Origin: Oreocharis arfaki
Taxonomy: Eukaryota > Chordata > Aves > Passeriformes > Paramythiidae
Assembly (NCBI GenBank): GCA_013398015.1
Contig: VZRR01012731.1
Span: 157,641 to 221,640 of the forward strand
DNA length: 64,000 nt
Direction: 5' to 3'
A program made the position numbers and the translations under genes. The notes beneath the pieces were generated by a model, which was not told the DNA's origin, ran no database searches, and was given only the letters and a program-made list of their open reading frames with translations. Position 1 is the stretch's first letter; every line of letters begins with the position of its first letter. Below are positions 38,301-51,163 of this stretch, piece by piece.

Positions 38301-40519
38301 CTTTTGATCAAAAGATAGTACTTGTTGTCTTATTTTCCCTTTCCCTTCTGGCTTTATTTCTGCTTTTCTTCAAAATACATTGCCCAGCATCACAAACTGC
38401 TGTGATCTGGGAGCTGCACATGGCATGCTGTCAGCTGTTCTCCTCATTCCCACTGTCTGGGGCAGCATTCTCTTCCACTTGCTCTCCTCACTCAAGTCAG
38501 ACAAGTTTTGCATAACAGGCTCTTGGGAAGGGGAGTCAAAATTCTTCCTCCCTGCTTAAGAGTGGGCAAACTAGCTATTTTTCTAGCTGAGGGGCTGGAG
38601 AAGCTACCAGGACACCTCTGTTTTCTCTTGAAGAGTGTGCAGTAGAGAAGGGATGACAGATTGAGGGGCTGGCTGAAGTGTCCATACAACATCTCTACAC
38701 ACCCTTCTGTCTTTTGCCTCCCTGTCCACCTTCTACCATTTCCTTTCTCTGCATCAAAACCCCAACAGTTGCCACCAGCACCAAAACAAAAAGAGCTCAT
38801 AACAGGTACCTCCTGTGCATCATGCATGTGTTGGACAGAAACCTTCTCTCCTCCCTCACACATTCAGCAGAACCAGACTGTATCTGCTGGATTCAGGATT
38901 GCCTCTGCAATCCGGAGCAGAGGCAAACTGGGGAGCAACACTCTGCTTTGCCACACAAAGGAGTGAGCAGGGAGAACCAGACCTGATCCCCCTCAGTGTA
39001 CAGCACAGTGTCAGCCACGCAGGGAGGCGAGCGCATTGCAGACAGCTCTCTCACAGGACCTGTCTCTCTACAGCATGTGAAAAACACTTGACAAGCCTTA
39101 TCCCTAGCCTATCCCAAAGCCATCTGTGAGCTAGACCTGTATTATTAACACCTTTTTTTTGGACACTTCTATGATGAAGTCCTTGACAATCTCACTGGCA
39201 TAAAATCAACATGACTTTACATAATAATGCTTCACGGAAATTACTCCAGAAAGGCAAAAAACTGGAATAATATTCTCCTTCCCTTGAATTTCCATCACGG
39301 ATACACAACTACCACATAGGAGAGGGAGAAACAAGTCCAGAAACATTTCTATTTTCCTGAAACCCACAGAAGGGCTTTCAATAAAGTTAGAAATGAAGCA
39401 GCAGATGCCTATAGGTTTCTCCATACCAGGAGGTTACTGAGCTGCTGTGGGAATTTACTGTGCACTCTATGTTCTGCATCCTGCACTAACCATCAGTGAG
39501 GATTACAGCCCTCTTGGAAAAGAGTTGCACTCCTAACTTCAGAGCGAGAGTGTGCACATAGGACATGCTTCCAGAGGTAGCCTCTGCACAGAACTGTCCC
39601 TTTGTAGACTGGCTTTCAATCTTGTGACTAAAGGAGGTATTAAATTAGTGGGAGAAAAATTATTAGAAGAGTTGCCAGCACTGTGTTTTAGTCCCTGGCC
39701 TGCTTTTATTTCCTGATCTGCACTTGCTGATGCATAGAGACCACCAGGCACTGTTCTGGGTGAGAGATATCTGGCCTGGGAAGGATTGCTGGAGGGATAA
39801 CCACCAAAGCTTGTGTGCAGCAAGTCAGTTCTCAGGTCAGCAGAGCCTTCTGTGCAAACCTCGCTCTCCTGCTATTGGTTCTCTGCAATCCTTATCAAAG
39901 CCAGAAGGCATCTCTGATTCTGCCTCCTCGCTGGGTCATTCCTGATGTGCAGGAATCAGAGGCTCAGCTTGACACATGCATGAAATACAAGACCTTCAGA
40001 CACTTGATACGCCAAAAACATTTTTAAGAGAGGCCCAAATGCTTGTGCATCCGACAGTGTGTGCGGGGAGGTGGTGGTACAGTGGCGTGACAACAACCAC
40101 CTCTCTTGACAGGCAGGTTATTCTCTATTTATCAGTAAGGGGCATGTAAAAAGTCCCTGGGAAGCACTTGGTGCCCTTTAGGACAAGGCTGCAGCTGTGC
40201 TGGGCCACCAGTCCAAGCCAGCAGAGCGAGCTCTGTGTGATTTGAAGAGGTGGAAGACCCTGCTCCACATGAACTCTGCTTTGCCAGAGTAAGCTTGAAC
40301 GAGTCAGAAATGTGTCCTTTATTGGTTGAATTGTCCTTCTTGCATGGAAAAAGCTTTCCAGGGTCTGGCTGGTGTAACTGTGGGGCAAGCCTGTCTCTTT
40401 TGATTTGAGGAAGGCTTAGACCATAGAATGTTGTCTGTGGGAAGATGTGCAAAGGAACAGTGGCAGCAGCGACTGGAAGGGACTGCGCGAAGCCAGCAGC
40501 GAACGCATCCTGTCGGCAT
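38301..40519. other. Intergenic sequence, no gene recognised
   Basis: ORFs of 60-133 codons on both strands overlap one another at 38492-39129 and 40125-40533 without any domain. No promoter or splice context is convincing. Confidence 0.45.
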
Positions 40520-40900
40520 GGGGAGGGTGGCACAGGGAGAGGCTGAGAATGGAGAGGGAGGGATGAGATCCGTGGTCTTTAAAGGAAAAATAACAGGAAA
40601 CCAGGTTTGAAAATAGAAAGATTAGGCTGGAGGGGGCGGGAGAGACAAGAAAAGTAGGTGAAGAAAGAAGAGAGGGAAAGGCAGAGAGGCAGTGGGGAAG
40701 ACAGAAAGTGACACAGAAAGGGGGTGGAGAAAAAGAGAGGAAGAGAGAGAGAGAGAGAGAGAGGGAGAACCATATTAAAGGAATGAAACGAAGCAACTGA
40801 GGAGGACAAGGAGTTCAACTTAACTACAAAAAAGGAAAAGTGCTAAAGCAAGGAAAGGAGACTGAAGACAAGATACTGGAAATCAGGTAGGCAACTATGA
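40520..40900 (+). repeat. Long purine-rich tract with a GA microsatellite
   Basis: About nine in ten bases on the plus strand are purines from roughly 40615 to 40770, and the bias extends more weakly from 40520 to 40900. The core is a perfect (AG)11 run at 40742-40763. The opposite strand gives serine/leucine-rich chance ORFs. Such homopurine tracts can form triplex DNA, bind GAGA-type factors or simply be expanded microsatellites. A donor-like ATCAG|GTAGGC follows at about 40886. Confidence 0.75.
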
Positions 40901-43494
40901 GGGGGAAATAATAGAACTGCAGGAGTGCCGATGGTAGATCAAGTTATTACACTCAAGGGGAAAACAGCATGAGGGGAGAAAAGGATTCGGAGAGGCAGAA
41001 AAAGGATGACCAAAAATAACTTCAGAAATTTACTTTTTCTTTCATTTTCTCTTCAAAACATTCCCACTAGTAACATGGTGGGCTTGGGACGTTTTAAAAA
41101 TTAAACTGTTTTGCCACAGGCAGTTACGGAAATAACAAGTAACTTCCCTGCGATGAACGTAGATACCAATAGATTCCAATGTATAGGAAAGCAGGATAAG
41201 AGCCCCAAACATCCTCCCTCAGACAGTATAAAGTGCAAATTGTCATTTCTGTCAGATCCCATTTCAGCATGCTGTCAAGCTGCTCGGGGGATGGTGGTGA
41301 AGGGAACTCTTACCTAGGAGAGGCTCTCGGGGCATAAACACTTTATCAAGTGTCTGCATTAACTGCCTGTATTCTGCAGTGTGCGGGATGCTTTCAAAAT
41401 ATTGCAGTTTCTTTTCCTTGGGAGGGTTGTGTCCTGGCTGGTCTGTGCCGTGGAGCCTGGGAATGTAACTCCAGCGTAGAGAAGTGCCTTGCTGGTATCT
41501 CGCAGTCACACGTTCTGTGCGCGCCGCCAGCGAATGCCTTTCTCCTCCATCCCGACACTGCCCAGGGCACCCTCAGCAAGGAGGCACAGACCTGAAGGGA
41601 AAAATGTCCTCTCCCACACCAGCAGCTGCTGCTTCTTTTTGTTTGCCTTCCTAACTTTTTCCCCCCTTTTTGTACTCGGAATAATGATGCAATTACATTT
41701 TCATAAATTAACACTGCTTTTTCAAAGAATAGCCCACCTTGAGATAACGGTACCCCTATACACCCAGCTGGAAAGGAGCAATCTCACTGAGTGTAGAGGT
41801 TCCCCACTAATTGCCACCTCAGATCAGTGGTGGCTCCTTTGATTTCCTAAAGGGTCGTTTGGCTGCCCATTTGTCGTGTCTAAGGAGCTTTGTGGCATCC
41901 TGGTTTAAACAACTCAGGTAAACTGAGGCAGTGCCTCTGTCCCTGAAGTAAAAACCCTTAGAGGATCATAGAAGTGGCTTTTCTGGACAAACCTCAGCTA
42001 AAAAGGTCTGGTGCTGAGCGAGCCTTAAGCCTTGAACTCCTCCTCTGCGACGATAAACCCATCAAAATTCCTTCTGAAGCAGTGTCTATGAGAGTTTTTG
42101 TCATTGTTTGGCTACTGACAATTCCCCCTGTCTTTTCAACAATTATTATTTGTTTTATTGATTTATTAATTAATATCTGTACACATTGAATTAAGGTAAG
42201 TATGTTACTATAATCAATAACACTTTTAATACAAACATTCTTGTTTTAACTAAATTCTTAAGATAATTAGCGATCCCCCAGTCTCCAAAAAGGAGACTTT
42301 TCCTTACTGCTGCTATATGTTCCTCTCCTTAAAACTAAAGAACTTCATGCATGTAACATATATGTGCATATGTGTGTGCAGCTAGAAGCAGCTTAAACAG
42401 CAATTCAGGAGCCTCACAGTATTCAGTATTTGTACCAGGAGCCAAAAAACTCTGCATTTGCTGCTGTTTTCAGAATCTACTCTGAGAAGAGCACACATTT
42501 CTAACTTTGTTCCCCTTTTCCTTGGGAGCAGAGCAGTACTTTAGGAGAATTCCTGAGGCTTCAGGGTTTAAAATACTCATCAGGCTCCGGTCACTTGGGA
42601 ACTATGTTAAGTATTCCTGTTACTATAAGTATTTGCTTTTTTTTTTTTTTCCACTCAACAGTATATAATATCACCATATTTTTAGTATCATGGGCATTAA
42701 AAAATTTAAATTCTGATAGAAAATATAGAACTTCATACCTTCGCCTCTGTTCTTTTTTTGACCTTCAGACAGATTTCACACATTCTGCGCACATTTGCCC
42801 ATTTTCTGACTTATCTTGCAGCATTGAAAATAGACAAGGAGGAATGAGTAATTCAGCACTACACTATGTCATTAGGGAGCACATTTCGGAGACTGCTCCA
42901 CACTTTGGGTGCTGTTACATGAGGCACGAGGACAGAGGCTTAACATTAGAACTAATTCTCAGGAGACAACAGAGAGACTTCAATCTTTGGGCTAAGAATT
43001 CATAAAAAGAGGGGGAAAAAATCAATGTTATTGCTATTGATAAGCAACAGAGAAATCTCTGTGAACAATACTCAGCATGCCAGCTCTTCCCTGAAACAAA
43101 GAAATATTCATGCCACACAGCAAGCAATGAGCAGAGAGATGCACGCTTTTAAGTGTCTCTAGTGTATCTTTGAAGAGAGGTCAGGGGGTTTTAATGCAAG
43201 AACTGCAGGGTTTACTCTTACATTTCTGCCTTTCTCCATTTTTTTATGTCACTATGGACAAGCCTTGAGAATGGCTGAGAATTTCCACATGAAACTGCTC
43301 TCCCTTAGAAGCAGAAAAGCTGACAGATGCCTTGGTCAGGGCACAGGGTCGCTCAGAAAGGGAAGCAGTCTGGCAAAGTGACCCCTGCAGAGCTCCAGGG
43401 TCTTCTGCTGCACTCAGATGTCTGGTGAAGAAAGGAGGGAATAGCAGGATGGGAGAAAAACTGTCTCCAGCTTGTAATCAGATAAAGCTATCCA
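40901..43494. other. Intergenic sequence with a small CpG-rich patch at 41450-41580
   Basis: The patch at 41450-41580 holds about nine CpGs, including TGCGCGCCGCC at 41519-41529, without an obvious promoter or splice signal. The interval 42100-42250 is AT-rich. No coding exon is recognised. Confidence 0.4.
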
Positions 43495-43600
43495 AGAGAA
43501 CTGGGGTTAATTCTTGCTTCTTACTCCAATTTCCTCTGTCATGATGGGGCAAATCACTTAAGCCACATTCCCCTACAAATGCCCCTTTCTTGTCTTTTGG
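43495..43600 (+). mobile_element. Possible MIR-like SINE fragment
   Basis: GAGAACTGGGGTTAATTCTTG, then GGGGCAAATCACTTAAGCC (43543-43561) and a pyrimidine-rich stretch, follow the order of the MIR core ('gggttctattcctgg ... gggcaagtcacttaacc'). The match is short and could be partly chance. Confidence 0.4.
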
Positions 43601-46324
43601 ATATCTGATTTCTATGCATGGTGCAACCAGTGGAAGTGATAAACTCTCCCACTCCAGCATAAACCAGACAGAGCTCTGCTTTGAATACCCATTATACACT
43701 GCTAAGTACACCGGGAAAAAAGCACCAACAGATTAGCAGCATCACCAAAGAGCTTCCAAAATTAATGAACAGTTTTTATCTTAATCTCTCACTGCTTTAG
43801 TTCCTCGGCTGCACAGCCGATCTAATACCATCTCCTCACCTCTGGGTGGTAATGAAAGTAAGTAGATTTATAATTGTGAGGCGATCAGATACTGTTGTGA
43901 TGAAAGCCATAGGAAAACCCATGAGGAAACTAATAATTCTGTCTTTAGAGCTGGACTTGAATAACGTACAGTAAATGAGGCACAGGCCACCCACTGAACA
44001 ATGAGGAGAAAACAAAACATTGAATAGCTGCTGTTCAAGAAAGCCCCCGCCAGGCTGGCACAGAACAAGGCAGGCATCCTGTGCAAAGAATGAGGTGACA
44101 ATGTGAGGATGTGGTTAAGGACTCTAAGAGGCACAGGCACAAAGAGATTGAATTAAGATTACTGAGAACAGTAACCCCAGCGTTTCCTAACTCCCTACTG
44201 CTGGGCTTTGCCAATTTAGTATTAGTTGGTTTCAAAGGGGGGAGGGGGGGTGTGCATATAGATGTGGTACATACACTGAGTACAAAAAATAATCCACTCA
44301 CATAGCCAGACTGAGGCAAGGATACAGCAGTGAGGCTGGAGTGTGAAAAGAATCCTACAGATTTTTGGAAAGAAGGAAGAAATGAGATTTGACAAGGTAG
44401 TAATAAGTGGGAAATGGATAGTCGCTGAAAATTTCCCCTTTCTAAGGCTGAAAGCATTAGCAATTTGGGTGCTGTATAGAGTTAGCTGGTCAAAACTGCC
44501 AAAAAACTGAGGCAAGGCTCTCTGGGGGAGCTTGACTGTAGGGAAACTACGGGGAACTGATAGGCAGGGAGATGCTGGGGTGAGAGGAAGGAAGGAAGAA
44601 AGGATGGGAAAAGTCTGAATGAGAGCTCTCTCCTTCTCCCATTACCTCTCCAGTCGGTTTCATTTCAACACTATAACAAGTTGCATCTCATGCAGTCTAT
44701 AAACCAGCCTAAAATCACATGAGCAGGTTTTATTGCTGCTATACTGTGCCCAATGTGAGGCCTGCCATCACTGCACATCTCCTTACACCAGCCTTCCCCA
44801 CTGACTGAGCAGTGCTTGAGATCAGCTTCTCTCAGCAGAGCTCAGGAAGAGCTTTTGCTACAGCAGCCCCCAACTTTCTCAGCTTGTTTTTATTTTCCAG
44901 AGCTCCCTATGCCCTCTTTGGCTATCTCCTCACCTGTATTTCACTCACTTTAGGCTGCCCAATTCAGATTCATCTGCAAATTCATAAAGGTCAGCTTCTC
45001 TCTGCAAAGATAAAAATACTGGAAAGAGCATCAAGTTTCCAGCATTTACACTAGAGAGAGAATTTATGGAGGTTTTTTCCTAGCAAAAAGCACAATGACC
45101 CTTCATTTAGTTTATCCCAAGTCCAGTTTTGTCACATCTGTTGGGCTCTATAGGGACCCACATTTCTCAAAGGCAAAGAGAGAGAATCCCAAGAGAATTA
45201 GAAGGTGCTCCCTGCATTTTAAGTGTAAGCCTGGATACCACTATCATGTAACTATTTGATGCCAGCTTTTCAAAGATAGTGGCATAAATTCATCCCTCAG
45301 CTTGACTCATCTGAGTTCAAGGTCTCTTCTCTTCTTGGTCTCCTGAGACTACATCAGGCAGAGCTTGGCCCTAATATTTGGATGTATGGAAGCACAGGGG
45401 GAGGAATAGCATTAGATGTTCTGGACAGACAACTAATAAAAATTCAACTGACTGGGAGTCTGCAGCTTCCACCATCGCCTCAGATGAAAATATTCTACAT
45501 ATTATTATCATCTGTGTGTGTAACACATCCCTGATGTACACACTTGAAGGTGCTGAGTGATTCCCCTCCGTCTGTGTCTCTGTGTGCGTCAGGGTTGTGT
45601 GCCTGTGTGTGTAGGAGGTGACGGGTCGTTCAACTCCCTTATCTTCTCACCCACTCTCTTCTTCGTGAACTCTGAGATTTTCCACATTTGGAGAGGAGGG
45701 GGAAAGCACACCTCGTCAAGGAATAACAAGCTGTCTGCAGCTACAAGTAGGGCCAGTGGTCTGGATACCAGTATGACCCTTCCAGAAATTGCAGTGAACT
45801 TGGGAGGAGCAGAAAGATAAGAAACTTTGGATGTCTCTCTTCTAGGACAGGAGCTGTTAACACAGAGCTGTTCTCCTGTGAAATTTCAGTGCTAGAGTCA
45901 AAGTCACTCTGATACTGGCTCAGCACAGGACTTTGACCCCAAGGAACTAGAATGGAACCTATGCAAACACGTCAATTCTTTTTCTTTAAACAGCACAAGT
46001 ACAAAGCTATTTATTCCAGGCTCATGTGCGGATCAGTTACAAATTTGGCTAAAGAACTGGCCTGATTCAGGCAGAAGCTTATCATAAGCATATGCATGCA
46101 TATATGAAACCAGAGAGATGGTGTTTGGACAAAAATGCCTCATAGGTTGTTGCTTGTCTATTGTATATCCATAGGAAGGAGCCAACACCAGTAAACTCTG
46201 AACAAAAAGATACCTGCTGAGATGGGCTTTAGCATCACAAATCCTCTGTAATCCAAAGCATTGCACCCACTCTGCACAGTGCATTTCTAACTCTATCCAT
46301 CATTTAATGTTGTAAGCCACATGG
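43601..46324. other. Intergenic sequence, no gene recognised
   Basis: ORFs of up to 142 codons (44035-44463, minus) are without domains. A short G-run and GTGTG stretch occurs at 44235-44252. Confidence 0.45.
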
Positions 46325-46364
46325 CAAAACAAAACAAAACAACACAAAACAGCACAAAACAAAA
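46325..46364 (+). repeat. (CAAAA)n simple repeat
   Basis: Eight tandem five-base units, mostly CAAAA with CAACA and CAGCA interruptions, form a 40-base imperfect pentanucleotide repeat. Confidence 0.85.
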
Positions 46365-46574
46365 TGCTTCTAGTTCTGCCAGGTGTACCTGATACAGAAG
46401 GGCAGCAGGAGAGGGTTTTCTTTCAGGTAACCAGGACAGTGTTGTCCCAGGGCACAGGAGAGGAGGGCTGTGGTCTGTAGAAGCAGATATGCTGTAGAAG
46501 CGGTGTTGGATTGCTGACATGAAGTTTAAGAGGCAGTGCTGCATAGAAAAAAGGACAAAATCTTGTAAGTGACA

Positions 46575-46740
46575 AGCCCTGAGCTCTGTCCCCAGACTGT
46601 CCCTAACACAGTGACCTCAAACAAGCAGTTTGTCCCTTCTGTACCCCAGTGATCACCATCTGCAAGACAGAGGTGACAACATGGGCACTGCATGGGATGC
46701 TGTGAGGCTCCTAACAAGGGGCTGGAGATCCTTAAGTAAC
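46575..46740 (+). mobile_element. MIR-like SINE fragment
   Basis: CAGTGACCTCAAACAAGCAG, then TTTGTCCCTTCTGTACCCCAG, CACCATCTGCAAGACAGAGG and a TGCTGTGAGGCTCCTAAC stretch follow the MIR sequence order (GTGACCTTGGGCAAGTCAC, CTCTGTGCCTCAG, CATCTGTAAAATGGGG, GTTGTGAGGATTAA). This is one of the clearer MIR-like remnants in the window. Confidence 0.65.
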
Positions 46741-47869
46741 GTAGCATCAACCAGCCTCCAGTGCAGAGCTGGAAGTGTCCTTCCCAAGTGCCTACAGGCA
46801 TGAGGGCACAGTTTGGCAGTGTGGGCCCCACTCCTGTCTGGCTTCAGGCTAACAAGTGTCAGCACAGGGCAAAGACCTCTGCCCGCATAGCCACCACGAT
46901 CTCTATCTCTTGTGCCACATGCTGGCCTGGACCTGGTAAGAGATAACACAGCTGGAAGGAGGAAAGCCAAGAGCAATTCCTAGGCACTGACCATGCCCCA
47001 GCTGGCCTGGATGCCCCACTGCAATGTCACTGCTCACGTGCCCAGCAGCCAGAGGGGACAGCTGCCTCCCCATTCGGTAGGGTAGCTCGGAGGGGATGCA
47101 CCCCTTGCATGGCCTCCCCACACAGCCACGTGTCCAGAGTGTGAGCTTCTTAAAACATCCTGGGCCCTCCACTTTGTTGGGAAATCTCATTAATTCCCAG
47201 AGACACACATTTGCACCTGATTGAGCAAATCACACACAGAGATTGGGCAAAAATACAATGGCTTTGAATCCGATACTTCCCCCTCCCTGGGAACTGTGCT
47301 TGCCTCACACAAAGGAGCCTTCCTTGGAGAGCCTCTCCAGGTGCCCCTGGGATCTGCCAAGGGGAAGAGGTGAGCCCAGCAAGGGAGAGCAGAAACAGTG
47401 TTATAATCAGACTCTCCACTTTATTTTAGAAACATCCTGCAGAGATGGCGACCTCCTGTCACCTTCCTTGTGGGAAAAGCTAGCTTGAAGTGTTGAGCTC
47501 AGCTATTTATACCACTGCTGATAGTCTCGCCTGTCTTCTAAAGAGGGGAAAACTTTCTTCCTAACAACCCCCAGGGAAATAAACTCATATAAAGATGATT
47601 GCACAGGAACAGCCCTCCTGGCTCTCTGGTGTGGATTTCCTAGCTGTTCATCAGAGCCCTGGCTAGTTCCAACCAGAATGAGCGTGCCGGCTTGGAGCAA
47701 GCAGCAGCGATGCCAAATGCCCGCCTGTCCTTCAGAGCACGTGGCATCACCAAGAGGATGGGCAAATCTGCTCAGAGGGCAACAGACACTTCCCCTCCCT
47801 CAGATAAAGGTAGTGCAAAAAAGGAATGGCAGAGAGCAGCCCGTGGCTGGCGAGCCAGCCTGGCGTACT
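46741..47869. other. Non-coding sequence upstream of GJA5
   Basis: No coding exon is recognised. A good donor motif, GGGGAAGAG|GTGAGC, occurs with the exon end at 47369; it has no clear promoter upstream and is one of several possible GJA5 first-exon donors. Overlapping chance ORFs lie on both strands. Confidence 0.35.
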
Positions 47870-48190
47870 AGCAGGTGCCGTCCCCGCTCGGGTATTTTTA
47901 TCATGGAATTTGGCAGTCACAAGGCAGCCCGGAGCTGAGCAGACTCCACGCTTGGCCTGCGGGGTGATGCCCAGTTTTCCTCAGCTTTAGTGGCGTTCCA
48001 GGTGATGATTAGGCTGGGCTGGCCACGCCGCTGGGTTTGTGCCAGGCTGCTCTGGTCTGTGTCACACGCGCGTCTCCCGGTGCCAGGATCCCGTGACGGC
48101 GCCCAGCTCCCGTGTGGATCCAGCAGAAAACTCGCAGCCAAAAGCACGCAAGGGCGGTGCCACAGCCCGCGACTGCTCATGAATATGCAC
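47870..48190. promoter_or_regulatory. CpG-rich patch 3.5 kb upstream of the GJA5 coding exon
   Basis: About 25 CpGs occur in roughly 310 bases (for example CACACGCGCGTCTCCCGG around 48062-48079, and GTGACGGCGCCC near 48092). This is the nearest CpG cluster upstream of GJA5. Possible donors CAG|GTGATG near 48000 and CAG|GTGCTG near 48220 are weak. It may be the GJA5 promoter region or an upstream regulatory element; nothing in the sequence settles which. Confidence 0.35.
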
Positions 48191-50085
48191 GACCCTGCTG
48201 CCAAGACTGTCTTCTATCAGGTGCTGAGACCCCACAAAGATACCCAGAGGTCTTTTTTACCCAGTCACACCAGAGTGAGACAAGATTTGTCCAACTGAAC
48301 CCAAACTAGGAATATAAAAGGCTGCAGATGCTCAGACGCTTAGAGGTCAAAGCATGTGAGGGCAACAGTAGTCTGGGAATGAGGAAAAGGAACTATATGG
48401 AAAATTCCCAAGAATAGTAAAGCTATGAGGAGAAAGGCTAGGTCAGGGGCAGCTCTGCATAGCCAGGAAAAGCTGTCAGGAGGTGACAATCCTTCTTTTC
48501 TGCTGGCAGCAGAGAACTAGATGCTCTAGAAGACCCTTGGTCTGGCACAGCAAAAATAGCTCGCTAATAAGTATCAAATGTCTAAGCCAAAAATGCTGCT
48601 CTAGGAGGCAAACTCCTTCTCTTGGTTTCCAAAATCTGTTCCCCTGTGGCCACCTACACCCTCGCAGCAGCCACCTCAGCTCTCTACGGGGCTGTAGCAG
48701 GATGATCAGGAGGCACCTCAGGGCAGTCCCTTCTTTAGACAGTCTGTGCAGGGGATGGCAGAGGAAATGTCCCTGTTATCTAGCCTAAGCCTCATGACTG
48801 CCAGCCTTGGATCCTCCTGATTTACAGCTTCTTAAAATATTCTGTGCATGTGTGAGACAGGTAAATCACTGTTCTTCTCACATCCGTTAACATTTTTTAT
48901 TTCTGGATTCCTCTTGCTCTTATGTTTGCTTTACTTTGTGTCCTGCACATCCTAATTTTTACAATTCGCAAGTGTCTAGGCTTAGTAGCCTTCCCTGGGG
49001 AAAACAAGCCATTGTAAAACCCCAAACAACCTGCACACAGCACAATGGATGGGAAGAGGGGCTCAGTTTGTGACTGTACTTCCCTACGGCAGTAAGAAAA
49101 AACTCAGCCTTTGCACAGCCAGGGAGAACTGTGTTCATACTTACACTACCAAGCAAGGTGAAACAAGAAAAGGCATGTATAAACAGCATAAACTCACCTG
49201 GAAAGGTGAGGGCAGCCACCATTGTTCATGCTGCCTTGTAAGGAAGGTTCCACACATGCAGCTGTGCTAGAGAATATTGATGTTGGACACACGTAACACT
49301 GAGCTGTAGGTAGCTGTTTGCCTTGTCTGCACTCCGGGGGAAAAAAAGCAAACACACTGATTTCAGTGCCACAGTCTGTAAATATTTCCCATCGCTGATT
49401 TATCTGCCTGTATTTAATCCCCTGGTGCTCCTGGCATGAAGCCATATGCTAATTTCTCCAGCATGCAGTAACTGCACCAAAGCCATTGCAGAAGGTAAGA
49501 CAGACCCACACATTCACCAGTTTTCACCAGTGCAGACAAGAGGAGTCAGAAAGACCAGCTGATTTTCTGTGTTACTGCTCCTCCAGCTCTGGGCTGGCAG
49601 CAGATCAAACCTTCTGCACATGCCAAGCAGACACCAGGACCTCCATCAGCACGACTGCAGCATGCCTGCCAGGGCAGGAAAGAGCCAAACCCCATCCTTT
49701 GTTTCCTGTATGTCCCTTCTCCCTGCTCACATGGCTTCTGACAGGTGCTGGGGTAGCAAGTGGCCACTGCCCTGTCTCCTTACCTGGGCAATCCTCACCT
49801 TTCCCAGGGCATCCCTCAGCAGCACCGGGAATTTCGAGATTCGGCTTTTGATCTTCGTCCCATCTATCCTTGCGGCTGGACACAGCACAGGAACAAACGA
49901 TGGGATAAATTATTGCGTGTGCTGCTACATTAAATTATATCGCTCACATAACTAGAGGAGGGGATATTGTTCCCTCAACAAGTGTATCTGTTCTCCAGCT
50001 TTTGCTCACAGGAAATCTACACAATATTGCTACAGTAAATTTTCAGCTTTTAACACTGTCTGCTCGCCACAAATGTTCTTTGCAC
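48191..50085. other. Non-coding sequence upstream of GJA5
   Basis: No coding exon is recognised. GCAGAAG|GTAAGA at 49493/49494 is a good donor motif downstream of an AT-rich stretch (49375-49460) that includes ATATGCTAAT. It is another possible untranslated first exon end for GJA5. The overlapping ORFs at 49486-49955 are chance-like. Confidence 0.35.
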
Positions 50086-50343
50086 TATAAAAATAATTGG
50101 CTCCTAAAGACAGGACTAGGAACAATAAAGGAGAGTTAACAATTTGGTCCCTGTGGCTTTGGGATTTACCTTGACTAGTGCTTTTAATATTTCATAATGA
50201 TGATTATTTTTACATTTACTTATTAAAATGCTATTTTCCAAAAGAATGACTGTGGGAGGACATTAGCTCCAAGGTAATAGTGCACACTTTACCCCCTTAA
50301 CTCATGCACCAGGGAGAGCTTTGCAGTGCCCTGGGAAGGTAAG
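50086..50343 (+). promoter_or_regulatory. GJA5: Candidate TATA box plus splice donor: possible GJA5 non-coding first exon
   Basis: CTATAAAAATAA gives TATAAAAA at 50086-50093. A near-perfect donor GGGAAG|GTAAGTAT follows, with the exon end at 50338. Transcription starting about 30 bases after the TATA motif would give a first exon of about 220 bases, separated from the coding-exon acceptor at 51684-51685 by a 1.3-kb intron in this assembly. Connexin genes typically have one untranslated first exon, so the layout fits. TATA-like and donor motifs both occur by chance in AT-rich DNA, and other donors compete (47369, 49493), so this is a hypothesis. Confidence 0.3.
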
Positions 50344-50430
50344 TATGGCGAGCATAACTGGATCAAATGATTGCTCAAGCTCTCCCACAGAGCCCCACAA
50401 AAGATGGATTAAACCCACTGCTCCCTTTTT

Positions 50431-50540
50431 ATCCATCAGGTTAAGCGACTTGGCCAGAAACAGTCAGCCAGAGCCAGAAACAAAACTGAGGCAGGCTCTC
50501 CTGCATCTCCACTTTGCAATCGTACTCCCAGTCCAGCAAA
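50431..50540 (-). mobile_element. MIR-like SINE fragment, minus orientation
   Basis: GGTTAAGCGACTTGGCCAG, then CAGTCAGCCAGAGCCAGAAA and AAACTGAGGCAGGCTCTCCTG follow the reverse-complement MIR order (GGTTAAGTGACTTGCCCAAGG, CACAGCAAGTCAGTGGCAGAG, GAACCCAGGTCTCCTGACTCC). It lies just downstream of the candidate first exon, in what would be the GJA5 intron. Confidence 0.65.
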
Positions 50541-51163
50541 CCTTTCCTGTCATCAGACCACCTACCAACAGCACTTCCCAGGAGTTGCTGGCCCTTGGGA
50601 GGCACTTCAAAGGAGGCTTTTTTCTTTGTCTGTTTCATTTGAACTGTGAATTTTTCCTCAGAATTAAAGAAAAGAGGAAGGAGCAAGACCCACCCTTTAG
50701 ATTTTGCAGCAGTTCCCTCTCAGAGAGGCACGACAGGGTGGCAGCATATTAGGTTTCCAGGACTGGCACAGCCCACCAAAGTCTTTACGCTCCCCTAAAT
50801 ATTTCCAGCCTGTAAATGAAACACTTGCAGCTGGCAACACTGCAAAACCACAGAAAAACCTATGCATGGGGAGCAGGGGGGCAACAGAAAGGTTTTCTCT
50901 GCACTTCAGTGGTGGTACTGAGCTCATAAAGGAAGCCCAGAGCTGCGAGCACTTCACATTCCAGGTGTTGGTGCAGGTATTACACAAAGGTAACATATGA
51001 CAGTGCCACTGCTTGGGCCAGGCTGTAGATTCCAGTCTTATCTCCCAGGAGATCAGCCCACTAAGGATTTCCCAGAGTGCAGTCTACAGACAGATGAATG
51101 CTGCTTTAACCACCAAGTCCACAGAGGATGCAATATGCAGATCACAGTTAAAGGACTTTCTGA
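50541..51163. other. GJA5 upstream/intron sequence
   Basis: No exon is recognised. It holds ordinary single-copy sequence with chance ORFs on both strands at 50697-51000. Confidence 0.4.
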
